A stretch of DNA of 64,000 nucleotides from Owenweeksia sp963758205 (GTDB lineage Bacteria > Bacteroidota > Bacteroidia > Flavobacteriales > Schleiferiaceae), in the NCBI GenBank assembly GCA_963758205.1, contig CAVWUM010000002.1:186001-250000 (forward strand), in the 5' to 3' direction. The position numbers and the translations under genes are program-made. Shown in pieces: positions 8,378 through 17,382 of the stretch. The stretch's first letter is position 1, and each line of letters begins with the position of its first letter. The notes beneath the pieces are model-generated. The model made no database searches. It was not told where the DNA came from and saw only the letters and a program-made list of their open reading frames with translations.

Positions 8378-9463
8378 TTACTTGGCTGCGTCCTTTTTAA
8401 TATCAACCAATTCCACATCAAAAACCAACCAGCTATTTGGTGGTATGGGGCCTTTGCCTTGTGGGCCATACGCTAAATTGGGAGGAATTACCAGGGTGGC
8501 CTTATCACCAACATGCATTTTGCTGATACCTTCATCCCAACCGCGGATAACCTGACCAACGCCCAATCTGAATTCTATAGGCTGACCACGATCTACAGAG
8601 CTATCGAATTTTTCACCATTTATCAGCATACCTGTGTAATGCACACTCACCATATCACCTGTTTCGGGGTTTTTCTTGCCTTTTCCTTTTTCAGTGATTT
8701 TCATCCTCAGGCCAGTCTCTGTGATTTCATACCCGGCAGTCATGGAGTCTACAGCGCCCATCGCCTTTTGGGCTTCCTTCTCAGCCGCAGCAGCCAATTC
8801 ATCCTGCTTTTGCTTAAAAACCTCAGGCGCATTAAAATTTTGCGCGGCCTCTCCCTTACGGATGATGCTCACTTTATTCATTACCACTGGCGTGTTTGGC
8901 ATATCAGGTCCATTGGCCCCGGTGGCAACCTTAGAAATGGAATCGGCTACTTCCTGCCCCATTACAACTTTTCCAAAAATGCTGTAGCCGCCATCCAATT
9001 GCTTGGTAGGTGCCACAGTAATAAAAAACTGGCTGCCATTAGTATTGGGGCCGGCATTGGCCATAGAAACCACACCTTTATCGTGGCTCAGGTCATTATC
9101 AGTTTCATTTACAAACTGGTACCCGGGGCCACCCTGGCCGTTACCCATAGGGTCGCCACCCTGAATCATAAAATTGGGAATAACACGGTGAAATTTAAGA
9201 CCATCAAAATAAGGTTTGCCTTTGTACTCTTCAGAAACTGAAGGCATATTGCCCTCGGCCAATGCGATGAAATTTGCAGAAGTGATAGGTGCTTTTTCTT
9301 CCTCAAACTTAAACACTATATCACCAAGGGTAGTTTCAATTTTCGCATAGATACCATCACCCAGCTTTTCAATTTTGCTATCGGTGGTTTCTGCGGCAGG
9401 TTGCTGGTCACAACTCATCATCAACCCCGAAGCAATCAGGGCTGTAAAAACTAGTTTTCTCAT
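8378..9463 (-). CDS. Dual-family immunophilin: cyclophilin-FKBP fusion, lipoprotein form
   Basis: 361-aa peptidyl-prolyl isomerase. The leader RKLVFTALIASGLMMSC ends in a lipobox-like LMMSC followed by D, so it is predicted to be a lipoprotein. The cyclophilin domain (~40-205) contains FHRVIPNFMIQGGDP and SQFFITVAPTKQLDGGYSIFG; as in the periplasmic paralogue the Trp/His pair is replaced by Gln/Tyr. The FKBP domain (~250-355) is intact (HYTGM, FDSS, GQVIRGWDEG, AYG, IPPNSWLVFDV). The linker is an Ala/Lys/Glu-rich helix. It starts 5 bp after the upstream GldI-like gene, so it is co-transcribed; a 70-bp gap separates it from the next paralogue. Confidence 0.92.
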   Translation of the reverse strand: MRKLVFTALIASGLMMSCDQQPAAETTDSKIEKLGDGIYAKIETTLGDIVFKFEEEKAPITSANFIALAEGNMPSVSEEYKGKPYFDGLKFHRVIPNFMIQGGDPMGNGQGGPGYQFVNETDNDLSHDKGVVSMANAGPNTNGSQFFITVAPTKQLDGGYSIFGKVVMGQEVADSISKVATGANGPDMPNTPVVMNKVSIIRKGEAAQNFNAPEVFKQKQDELAAAAEKEAQKAMGAVDSMTAGYEITETGLRMKITEKGKGKKNPETGDMVSVHYTGMLINGEKFDSSVDRGQPIEFRLGVGQVIRGWDEGISKMHVGDKATLVIPPNLAYGPQGKGPIPPNSWLVFDVELVDIKKDAAK

Positions 9464-9468
9464 TTTAT

Positions 9469-10032
9469 TCAGGATTTCGATTTATGGATATTAATAACTT
9501 TCAACTCATAGCGCAGTGGGGTCATGGGCGGCACTTTATCCTGATTACCAGCCACCCCAAACGCGAGGTGCGAAGGTAATATAAATAGGCCCTCATCGCC
9601 AAGGCCCAGTAACTTCAAAGCTTCGTGCAGGCCTATCTCCGCCTCCTGCTTATCGATTTTTAAAGTTGCAGCTCCACTGCCTTCGGATGAATACAGCAAA
9701 CTACCATCCAGTGCATAAATATTATAGGCATATTCAACCACGTCTCCGGTTTTTATAGTGTCATTGCCGGGCGCATCTTTCAGTATTTTATAGTAAAGGC
9801 CTGTGCCCGTCCTTTCCAGTTTAAGGTCATTGTCCTTTTGGTATGCCTCAATAGATTCCCTTTCCTTTTTCAAAAAATCCCTTCGGGCTTCTATCCTGTT
9901 TGTTTCGGTAGGTGTTTCATCAGGGTATTGCTGCTGACCACTACGGCTGCTGCACTCACAACTAATAAATGATGCGGCTATAATCAACACATAAAACGGC
10001 AGCTTATAACTAGCGGGCATTTTGTAGTTCAT
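9469..10032 (-). CDS. gldI: GldI-like FKBP-type peptidyl-prolyl isomerase lipoprotein (gliding-motility associated)
   Basis: Lipoprotein with a degenerate FKBP fold. I place the start at 10032 (NYKMPASYKLPFYVL), because the longer frame from 10110 overlaps nrnA by 100 bp; 10020 is an equally plausible start. The leader ends FISC, a lipobox. A charged helix (RRDFLKKERESIEAYQKD) precedes the FKBP domain, where the usual FD and W positions are LY and L (SLLYSS, GLHEALKLLGLGDEG) and AYG is AFG, as in GldI rather than catalytic FKBPs. GldI is required for gliding and T9SS function in Flavobacterium, and the T9SS cargo in this window fits that. The gene overlaps the end of nrnA, which makes coupling likely. 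The family call is good; orthology to gldI is inferred. Confidence 0.78.
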   Translation of the reverse strand: MNYKMPASYKLPFYVLIIAASFISCECSSRSGQQQYPDETPTETNRIEARRDFLKKERESIEAYQKDNDLKLERTGTGLYYKILKDAPGNDTIKTGDVVEYAYNIYALDGSLLYSSEGSGAATLKIDKQEAEIGLHEALKLLGLGDEGLFILPSHLAFGVAGNQDKVPPMTPLRYELKVINIHKSKS

Positions 10033-11032
10033 CTCTAAAATTTGGAAGTTCAGCTTCAATCTTCTTAATAGTTTGCTCAAGGCTGAGTTCAGAAACGGCC
10101 CCGGCAGCATTTACGTGCCCCCCGCCATCAAATAACTTACGGGCCATAAGGTTTACATTAAAATCGCCTTTAGAGCGGAATGATATTTTTACCAGACCAT
10201 CTTTTTCGGTTAAAAAAATACTCAGCTTAATACCTGCAACTGAAAGACCATAATTTACAAAACCCTCCGTATCTCCTTTTTGGAATTTGAACTCAGCAAG
10301 ATCGGCAGCTGAAAGGCGCATTATGGCCGTACCATAATCGGTCAATACCTTCATTTGCTCCAGGGTTCTACCCAAAAGGCCTAGGCGGTTTACGGAGTTA
10401 TTATCATAAATTCGCGAAGCAATTTCATGCGGCTTTACACCGATGGTAAGCAACTTTGCAGCCACCTCATGCGTAACTGGTGTGGTACCGCTAAAGCGGA
10501 AGTTTCCCGTATCGGTAATTATACCTGTGTATAAACATTCGGCTGCAGCCAGAGTAATGTGTTGCTCCATACTTAGTAAAGATGCAAAGTGATACACCAT
10601 CTCGCAGGTAGAAGACATGGTAGTCTCAGAAATCAGCACATCTGCAAATTCATCAGGTTGCTGGTGGTGATCAATAATTATCCTTTTGGCTTTGGCTGAA
10701 GTTAAAACCTCTTCCATAGGCCCGCTGCGCTTTAAAGCGTTATAATCCAAATGAAAAATGAGATCAGCATTGTTTACAAGTTCTTCAGCCTGTGCTTTCT
10801 GTTGCTCAAAAATCACCAGCTCATCGTCACCTTTCATCCATTTTAAAAACTCAGGATAATCATTTGGCACTACAATAGTGGAGGCATAACCCGCATCCTG
10901 TAAAAGCAATTGAAGCCCAACGGCACTGCCAATGGCATCGCCATCAGGGTTTACATGGTTTGTAATTACGATGTTATTTGAATTGGCAATCAACTCCTTA
11001 CATTGCTCAATAGTGGCAGGCGTCATTTTCAT
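10010..11032 (-). CDS. nrnA: DHH-family phosphoesterase, NrnA-like oligoribonuclease / pAp phosphatase
   Basis: 340-aa cytosolic phosphoesterase that degrades short RNA oligonucleotides or dephosphorylates pAp. It shows the DHH family signature set: NHVNPDGDAIGS near residue 26-37, a DYNALKR segment with the metal Asp, the name-giving IIDHH at ~120, TGIITDTGNF, and the DHHA1 domain with GGGHVNAAGA near 310. ATG at 11032 or 11026. It is the first gene of the nrnA-gldI-immunophilin operon. A TATCTTTG box ends 5 nt upstream of the ATG. Confidence 0.92.
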   Translation of the reverse strand: MKMTPATIEQCKELIANSNNIVITNHVNPDGDAIGSAVGLQLLLQDAGYASTIVVPNDYPEFLKWMKGDDELVIFEQQKAQAEELVNNADLIFHLDYNALKRSGPMEEVLTSAKAKRIIIDHHQQPDEFADVLISETTMSSTCEMVYHFASLLSMEQHITLAAAECLYTGIITDTGNFRFSGTTPVTHEVAAKLLTIGVKPHEIASRIYDNNSVNRLGLLGRTLEQMKVLTDYGTAIMRLSAADLAEFKFQKGDTEGFVNYGLSVAGIKLSIFLTEKDGLVKISFRSKGDFNVNLMARKLFDGGGHVNAAGAVSELSLEQTIKKIEAELPNFRDELQNAR

Positions 11033-11037
11033 TGCAG

Positions 11038-11045
11038 CAAAGATA
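11038..11045 (-). promoter_or_regulatory. -7 promoter box TATCTTTG upstream of nrnA
   Basis: Reverse strand reads TATCTTTGCTGCA-ATG, giving a near-leaderless start for the nrnA-immunophilin operon. Confidence 0.6.
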
Positions 11046-11154
11046 ATTTTACAGCGCTAACGGCAGTCTCCCTGCCACACTATTAGCCCGATTAATTCAA
11101 CTCACACTTTTTAGCGTGATAATTTACCCCTCGGTTACGATGCCACCAAAAAAG

Positions 11155-11162
11155 TATCTTTG
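11155..11162 (+). promoter_or_regulatory. -7 promoter box TATCTTTG upstream of the MFS gene
   Basis: Ends 6 nt before the ATG at 11169. It also overlaps the in-frame TTG at 11160, which argues against that TTG as a start codon. Confidence 0.6.
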
Positions 11163-11168
11163 GCCGCA

Positions 11169-12458
11169 ATGAGCAAAAAAACTAAAAACGCATGGGCCTT
11201 TTATGATTGGGCCAACTCGGTTTACTCGCTGGTTATCAGCACCGCTATATTTCCAATTTACTTTGAAAATGTAACCAAACAGGACAATAGCAACATTATT
11301 TCCTTTTTTGGATATCCTTATGAAAATATGGCTATTTACAGCTATTCCCTTTCTGCGGCCTTTCTTATTGTAGCTATTCTATCGCCCATACTTTCGGGTA
11401 TAGCTGACAGATCAGGAAAGAAAAAGAGTTTCCTTAAATTCTTTTGCTACCTGGGCGCTGCCTCCTGCTCTTCCCTCTTCTTTTTTGAGGGAGGAAATAT
11501 TTATTTCGGACTTATAATGAGCATACTGGCAAGTGTGGGTTTTTGGGGCAGCCTGGTTTTTTACAATGCTTACCTGCCAGAAATTGCCAAACCCGAAGAG
11601 CAGGATGCCCTAAGTGCCAAAGGCTTTTCTTTGGGGTACTTCGGAGCCGCGCTGTTACTGATCATCAATTTGGTAATGATACAAATGCCGGAGCTATTTG
11701 GAATTAGTGACGCAGGGCTGGCAACACGCATCAGCTTTTTACTGGTAGGTGTTTGGTGGGCAGGTTTTGCACAATACACCTTCCGCCATTTACCGGCCAA
11801 TCCTTATCATCACAAAACACCCAGGCGCTATATTTTTAAAGGTTACAAAGAGCTTAAAAAAGTGGTTATTCAACTTAAGGATGAAAAGTCGCTTAGGCGT
11901 TTTCTTTACTCCTTCTTTTTTTACAGCGTGGGCGTGCAAACGGTAATGTATATGGCCGCGCCATTTGGTACTAATGAGCTGATGCTGGATAGTTCCAAAC
12001 TCATACTTACCATACTTATCATTCAGTTTGTGGGCATATTCGGTGCCTGGCTGTTCTCTAAAATTTCAAAGAGGTTTGGCAACCTTCAGTCTATAAAAGT
12101 CAGCGTAGTAATTTGGGCGTTTATCTGCTTTTTTGCCTATACCTTAAAGGCTGAAGATCAATTGGTAGAGCTGAAGTTTTACATTGTTGGCGGACTGGTA
12201 GGGCTGGTAATGGGGGGAATACAGGCCATGAGTCGCAGCACCTACTCCAAGCTGCTGCCCGAAACAGAGGCTCATGCCTCCTTCTTTAGTTTTTATGATG
12301 TTTCAGAAAAAATAGCCATTGTAATTGGCACCATCACCTACGGCTGGCTTATACAGATTACAGGCAGTATGAGGCTCAGCGCATTATCACTGGCCCTGTT
12401 TTTTGTGTTGGGTTTGGTGTTGCTAATGCGGGTAAAACGTACGGCTCACGTTTATTGA
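11169..12458 (+). CDS. MFS transporter of the UMF1 / Atg22-like family
   Basis: 429-aa inner-membrane permease with about 12 predicted transmembrane segments. The opening KKTKNAWAFYDWANSVY and the following STAIFPIYF segment are typical of the UMF1 (Atg22-like) MFS group; the loop SGIADRSGKKK is the MFS motif A equivalent, and GGIQAMSRSTYSKLLP marks the second half. The substrate is unknown; homologues are annotated only as MFS transporters. The ATG at 11169 is preferred over the upstream TTG because the promoter box overlaps the latter. The 3' end overlaps the convergent OB-fold gene by 7 bp. Confidence 0.85.
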   Translation: MSKKTKNAWAFYDWANSVYSLVISTAIFPIYFENVTKQDNSNIISFFGYPYENMAIYSYSLSAAFLIVAILSPILSGIADRSGKKKSFLKFFCYLGAASCSSLFFFEGGNIYFGLIMSILASVGFWGSLVFYNAYLPEIAKPEEQDALSAKGFSLGYFGAALLLIINLVMIQMPELFGISDAGLATRISFLLVGVWWAGFAQYTFRHLPANPYHHKTPRRYIFKGYKELKKVVIQLKDEKSLRRFLYSFFFYSVGVQTVMYMAAPFGTNELMLDSSKLILTILIIQFVGIFGAWLFSKISKRFGNLQSIKVSVVIWAFICFFAYTLKAEDQLVELKFYIVGGLVGLVMGGIQAMSRSTYSKLLPETEAHASFFSFYDVSEKIAIVIGTITYGWLIQITGSMRLSALSLALFFVLGLVLLMRVKRTAHVY

Positions 12459-12841
12459 ACCACTTTGCAAAAGTCCATACGTACTTCCTCAAAAAGATCA
12501 TCATACCCCATTACCCGGCCTTTTACAGTTACTTCATCACCCGCCATTATTTCGGGGTTTTGAGCCTCTTCAGCGAGCGAGCAGTTAATACCGCTCTCTA
12601 AGATGATATGGTCAGGATGTACTTCTGCGGCCACCCCCTTAACCTCAATCACCTGATCAAGGTAAACGGTGTTTGCCGTATTAACATCCTCTTTGTATTT
12701 ATCTACTACTACATTGGCCTGCTCTGTAATTGAGGCCTCTTCATTTTTTAAATCCCGATGTGGCTTGTGAAATACATAAAAGTAAGCGCCTATTCCGCCC
12801 AATACCACTATTACGATTATTATCAGAATTGTCTTTTTCAT
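12452..12841 (-). CDS. Small membrane-anchored OB-fold (tRNA_anti-like) protein
   Basis: 129 aa. Residues 4-26 are one hydrophobic segment (ILIIIVIVVLGGIGAYFYVF), which would leave the rest in the periplasm. Residues ~50-129 look like the tRNA_anti-like OB-fold domain (YLDQVIEVKGVAAEV, GDEVTVKGRVMGYDDL, ending in a short strand with CKVV). Two cysteines, in INCSL and DFCK, could pair. The function of this family is not known. It is monocistronic, on the opposite strand to the MFS gene. Confidence 0.7.
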   Translation of the reverse strand: MKKTILIIIVIVVLGGIGAYFYVFHKPHRDLKNEEASITEQANVVVDKYKEDVNTANTVYLDQVIEVKGVAAEVHPDHIILESGINCSLAEEAQNPEIMAGDEVTVKGRVMGYDDLFEEVRMDFCKVVQ

Positions 12842-12981
12842 AAGTAAGATTTTAAGCTAATGTAAATTGTATAAAATATAAGTCTTGTTCTGCAAATCCG
12901 TTTCAGGCGGGATTTTTACCACTTCAGACGAAAATAGACTCAGCTAAGCGGGCAACATTACGGGTTCGGTAATAATTCTAT

Positions 12982-13731
12982 TTACCCTTCCAGCCAGTTT
13001 TTAAAACTGGAGGCTTTATCTGTGGCCACTACGGTATCCAGCTCCTTTGGTGGGTTAAGATCCAGCTTAAGGCGCGAGCGCGACCATGCATACATGTTGT
13101 CAATACCTTCCAGGCTCACTATTATTTTTCGGTTTATCCTGAAAAACTTTTGTGGATCAAAAATGTGCATTAATTGCTCAAGGCTTTGATCCACTGGAAT
13201 TTCTTTTCCTTCAAAGGTCATCACCATCACCGTTTTATCTTCCGTAAAGGCATAGGCCACATCATTTACAGGAATGGCTTTGTAGCGCTGGCCCAATCTT
13301 ACCAAAATGCGTTTTTGGTATTGCCCCTCCTTACGGGAGATGGCCTCCGCCAGCAAATCATAATCAATGCCCGGTGTAGCCTGTTTTAGGGCCTTTTCCA
13401 TGGCTGATTTAAGCTCCTCTTTTTTAATTGGTTTTAAGAGGTAGGCCGCACCCTGATGTTTGAAGGCCTCAAGAGCATACTGGTCAAAAGCAGTACAAAA
13501 TATGATATGGCTCATTGGCTGATAGCTGTCAAAAATGTCAAAGCTCTTTCCATCGGCCAGCTCAATATCCATTAAAATGATATCGGGATCTTCATGCTTT
13601 TTCAGCCAGTTGATACTTTCCGCCACACCGGCCAGGGGCTCTTTTATTTCAGCCTCCGGAAATAGTTCCTCGACCATTCGCAACAACCTTCGCGCTGCAC
13701 GCTCCTCATCCTCAATTATTAATACAGTCAT
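12982..13731 (-). CDS. LytTR-family response regulator
   Basis: 249-aa DNA-binding response regulator. The receiver domain (~1-120) has acidic DEE at 8-10, the phospho-acceptor in ILMDIELADG, and the Lys in LLKPIKKEEL. The LytTR domain (~145-245) includes the conserved FFRINRKIIVSLEGID block and a basic SRSRLKL strand. The start lies 2 bp after the corrected stop of the histidine kinase gene, so kinase and regulator form one unit (YceI-HK-RR). The target promoters are unknown. Confidence 0.92.
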   Translation of the reverse strand: MTVLIIEDEERAARRLLRMVEELFPEAEIKEPLAGVAESINWLKKHEDPDIILMDIELADGKSFDIFDSYQPMSHIIFCTAFDQYALEAFKHQGAAYLLKPIKKEELKSAMEKALKQATPGIDYDLLAEAISRKEGQYQKRILVRLGQRYKAIPVNDVAYAFTEDKTVMVMTFEGKEIPVDQSLEQLMHIFDPQKFFRINRKIIVSLEGIDNMYAWSRSRLKLDLNPPKELDTVVATDKASSFKNWLEG

Positions 13732-13733
13732 GC

Positions 13734-16543
13734 TTATTGATTTTGATAAATTACCGGCAGGTAAACCTTAAAATGTTGGTCATCTACTTCAACCACCACA
13801 TTGCCTGCACCATAGTATTTATACTTCTTTTTAATACTATCAAGCCCGTACCCTGTAGATTCATCAGAGTTTACTTTAGCCCAGTACCTGTTGATACAAG
13901 TATATACCCATCTATAAAACTGATTTCAAGCTCAAGTGGTTTTTCCCTGGAGATTACATTGTGCTTAAAGGCATTTTCTACAAGCAATTGTAAGGTAAGG
14001 GGTGGAATTAATCCCTCAAGGGCCTCATCCGGCAAGTGAATATTAGAAATAAGGTTTTCACCAAACCTGCTGGATTGCAGTTGCAGGTAGGTTTTTACAA
14101 TCTTCACATCTTCCCTTACGGTGATTAATTCAACCTCCCTGAACTCCAGTATGTACCTGAAAAAGTCGCTCAGGTCGGCCAGGTAAGTTGTCGCCTCCTC
14201 ACTGTCTTCCTCTATTAGGGCCATCAGGGTGTTAAAGCTGTTAAATAAAAAGTGTGGATTAACCTGGCTTTTAAGCGTTTCGAGCTGTGCCTGAACCTGT
14301 TGTTTTTCACGCTGCTGCCTTTGCTCCAGGGTGCGCAGCCTTAATCTAAAAAGAAATAAAACCACAGCTAAAAGAAGTACAATGCCAATAACAATGCTGT
14401 ACCAGCGGGCATACCAGGGCGGCCTTATTGTAAAGGAAATACTTTGAATTTCCTCTTCAGGATAATGGCCATCAACACCGGCAACCACTTCAAAAGTATA
14501 GTTGCCGGGCGGCAGTTTGGGGTAGCTGATTTCGGTATTCTTACTTTCTATCCATTTAGGGTCAAAACCCTTTAAACGCAGGCGGTACCGCACAGCTGCG
14601 GGCTCTGTGTACCAGCGCCCTACATATTGAAAGGTAAAATAGTTTTCATCATGCGAAAAAGAAGCTTTAGATGTTCGCTGCTGAAACAGCTGGAAACCAT
14701 ACAGAAAAGTCTTTGGCTCAGTTTTCAGCGGAAGGTGATCTATAGCAAGACTGGTAACACCACTGACAGTACCGATATAAACCATGTTACCCTGCACCAA
14801 TATTGAGTGCAGTTCCGGCTGCAACAGCCCTAAACCAAACGACTTTTTATAGGCCACCCACTTATTGCTACCAGGTATCCAGCGGTGAACACCGCCATCA
14901 TGTACTACCAGTACGGAGCCGTCTTTAAGGGTTTCAATGCCAGCTACCTTTCCGGGATCCTCGGGATAAGGCGGAACTTCAATAGGCTTGCCTTTGGCAG
15001 ACCAGCCTTGCAAAGTGCCTTCTGAGGTTACCCACCAAATATTTCCCTGTTTGTCTGATGATACATCCAATACCACCTGATCCTGCTTTTCCCCCGAAAG
15101 GGGCTTAAATAACTTACCGTTCCAGTTCAAGACCCCTTCGCCATCTGTGCTGATATACACTTTGCCGGCATCATTTACGTGCACCGAATAAATGTATTGT
15201 ACACTAACGCCCTGGGCCCGGTCATAACTACTGATTTCGGTTACGTTTCCATCAGCATCAAAATACAGATGTGATACTCCACCTAATGTACCTACCCAAA
15301 GCCCGGATTTATTACCGCTGATGGAAAGCACGTTATTGTTAGCCAGCCCGGATTTTTCATCATAAGTTTCCATGGATGAGCCAACAGGGTTATACCTCAA
15401 TAGACCTCCATCAAAAGTGCCACACCAAATGTTGTCCCAGTCATCCTTAAAAAGATTTAAGATAATATTTGGGCCTGCCCACACTCTTTCACTCGTATTT
15501 GCATTGCGGTCATAATGGTATAAATCGCCCTGCTGTGCGTACCAAATCTCGTTTTGCGAAACGGCTATAGCGGTTACGGATTCGCCCGTTTTAAGGTGAG
15601 CGTACCATTGATCTATCATAAAAATACCCCGCGATCCCAAAACCCAGATGTGACCCTCATGATCTGCCACAAAGTCTTTGATACGCTCCCTGCCGCTTAG
15701 CTTGCTGTCTATTTGAAACCAATTGCCAGCTTCTCTTTTGCGGTAAAGCTTTCCGTCTTCTGATAGCCACCAAAGTGTACCGGCAGACCTCAACACTTTA
15801 CGCGCATCAGACATTGGTGTATCAAGAGTATCGGAAACTTTTAAATCAGTATTGAGGTTGTTGAGAAACGGTTCATAAAAGGCTACCAATACACCACTTT
15901 CATCATGGTGCAAATCTTTAACTATCTGATCACTTAGACCGGATGACCTATCAAGTACCTGTATGGATTTCTCCGCTCCATCAAAGGTACAGTACACCAA
16001 ACCCTGATCGGTAGCTACAGCCACACCTTTCTTTAAAGGAACAATATCATAGGTTTCGTTGCTCGGAAAACCTTCGTCCACATTAAAGTTAAACCACCGC
16101 CCATTTTGCGCTCTTACATATACGCCTTCTCCGTCAGTACACATCCAAAGCTGATTTTGGCTATCCTGAGCCCAGCTTACAATTGGTACAGCAGGGGTTC
16201 CCTCCTCAGGCCGGTAACTTTTAACCTCACTACTTTTTAAGGTATGGATGTGCCCATTACCCCAACCTATCCAATAGTGGCCGCTATCGTCCTGGTATAA
16301 ACTCACAATATCCTCATCAGTGGTATCAGAACTTACTTCAATCTCCCTGAAGGTGTTTCCATCATGCCAGTATAAACGGGGGCCGGCTGCAATCCACACA
16401 AAACCCTGCCTGTCCGTATAAAGTATGTTTACATCGCTTGGCTGCAAACCCTGCGGGAGATCAACCTCCCTCTGATTAAAGGTTTGAGCGCCCGACAGCG
16501 AAGTGATTAAAATAATTATGACCAGAGCCAGCCAATACCTCAT
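13734..16543 (-). pseudogene. Two-component-regulator propeller / Y_Y_Y sensor histidine kinase (LytS-like), frameshifted near the 3' end
   Basis: Signal peptide (to SGAQ), periplasmic seven-bladed propeller repeats (~25-600, many WVGT/IWCGT-type blades), Y_Y_Y domain (~640-710, YRLRLKGFDPKW), one transmembrane helix (~725-745), coiled coil, and a His_kinase domain with QVNPHFLFNSFNTL as phosphorylation site and LLVENAFKHN as N box. The open frame stops at 13871, but the next frame continues to a stop at 13734 with STGYGLDSIKKKY (the missing G2 box) and the C-terminal strand HFKVYLP. One missing base near 13891 (tcaacagg instead of tcaaacagg) explains it: restoring it gives LVSNRYWAKVNSDESTGYG. 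Full length would be ~936 aa. It overlaps the YceI gene by 4 bp. Real or an assembly error: undecided. Confidence 0.88.
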
Positions 16544-17082
16544 GAAGGTTGTAGTTTGATTGTTGCCGTTACCAATATTTCTTCAGCTATTTTTTGATGC
16601 ACAACCTGTGGTATTGAAATTTTATGATCTTCCAGAGGCACCTTAAATTCGCTGGTAACTGTAACTTTTCCTTTATCCACTTCAAGGGTACATTTCAGAA
16701 TTCTCTCTACCTCCACTCCATGTATATTCAACATTCCTTTGGCCCTGACCTCATGCCTACCTTCCTTTAGTTCAGCAATGTTTTCTATAAACTTACCCGA
16801 AAAACTGGCTTTGGGGTATTTATCGCTTTCCATGTAATTTTCATGAAAATGCTCCTGCTGCAGCGGGCTGTTAAATCCTTTAAAACTTTTGGTAAGAATC
16901 AAAAAAGCGAAGGTATTCTCCGATGGTTTTATTACCCCGGTTAATTGTTTGCTTTCGGCCTCAATAAGCTCCAGGGGCGCATCACTGGTAAAGGATATGG
17001 TTCCCTTATTCCCTTTCCAAAGCTCACTTTGGCCAAATGGCGAAATTGCCGAAATAAGTAATGCCGCAAACAAAAGCCTCAT
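16540..17082 (-). CDS. YceI-family periplasmic lipocalin-like protein
   Basis: 180 aa with signal peptide (RLLFAALLISAISPFG). The YceI fold is marked by KGTISFTSDAP, the QQEHFHENYMESDKYPKASFSGK block, AKGMLNIHGVEVER and an alternating C-terminal strand. YceI proteins bind isoprenoid-like lipids in the periplasm. It is the first gene of a three-gene unit with a propeller histidine kinase (ATGA overlap) and a LytTR regulator, so it may be part of the sensing input. A paralogue with the same HFxENYMES block lies at 20230. Confidence 0.88.
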   Translation of the reverse strand: MRLLFAALLISAISPFGQSELWKGNKGTISFTSDAPLELIEAESKQLTGVIKPSENTFAFLILTKSFKGFNSPLQQEHFHENYMESDKYPKASFSGKFIENIAELKEGRHEVRAKGMLNIHGVEVERILKCTLEVDKGKVTVTSEFKVPLEDHKISIPQVVHQKIAEEILVTATIKLQPS

Positions 17083-17382
17083 ATCTGATAATGTTGAATT
17101 ATGGGTAAAACTAAATTAAGCCGTTTAAATAAGACTAAACAAACCGAATTGCTCCAGTTGCTTTGCTGAATCCGTAAATAAAGATGCTCAACCCGCTGTA
17201 TTCAGCCTCTCACTTAACTTATTGGTTGCTAAACACGTAACTAATTAGTTTACTAATGATATGCCTGTTCAACATTTACAAAAACGATTTCAACCTGAAA
17301 ATTCGGGAGTTCAGTAAAGTACATTAATGTATCCCAAACAGTTATACGGAAGTTTGAGTTATCAATTTAAAATTTACCTACC
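17083..17382. other. 300-bp intergenic region between divergent genes
   Basis: AT-rich, no credible open frame, no RNA gene recognised. It must hold the divergent promoters of the YceI-HK-RR unit and the T9SS gene, but I could not pick a convincing TAnnTTTG box on either strand. Confidence 0.5.

Noticed and set aside
8513..9241. Long plus-strand open frame opposite the lipoprotein immunophilin
   Set aside because: It lies wholly antisense to a gene with two clear enzyme domains and has no start signal or recognisable motifs.
10033..10110. Long start of the GldI-like protein at 10110
   Set aside because: Would overlap nrnA by 100 bp and move the lipobox to residue ~51; a signal peptide must be near the N-terminus.
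13871..13900. Apparent natural C-terminus STGTGLK of the kinase
   Set aside because: Looks like a G box by chance; the true STGYGLD box follows in the other frame, so this is a frameshift artefact.
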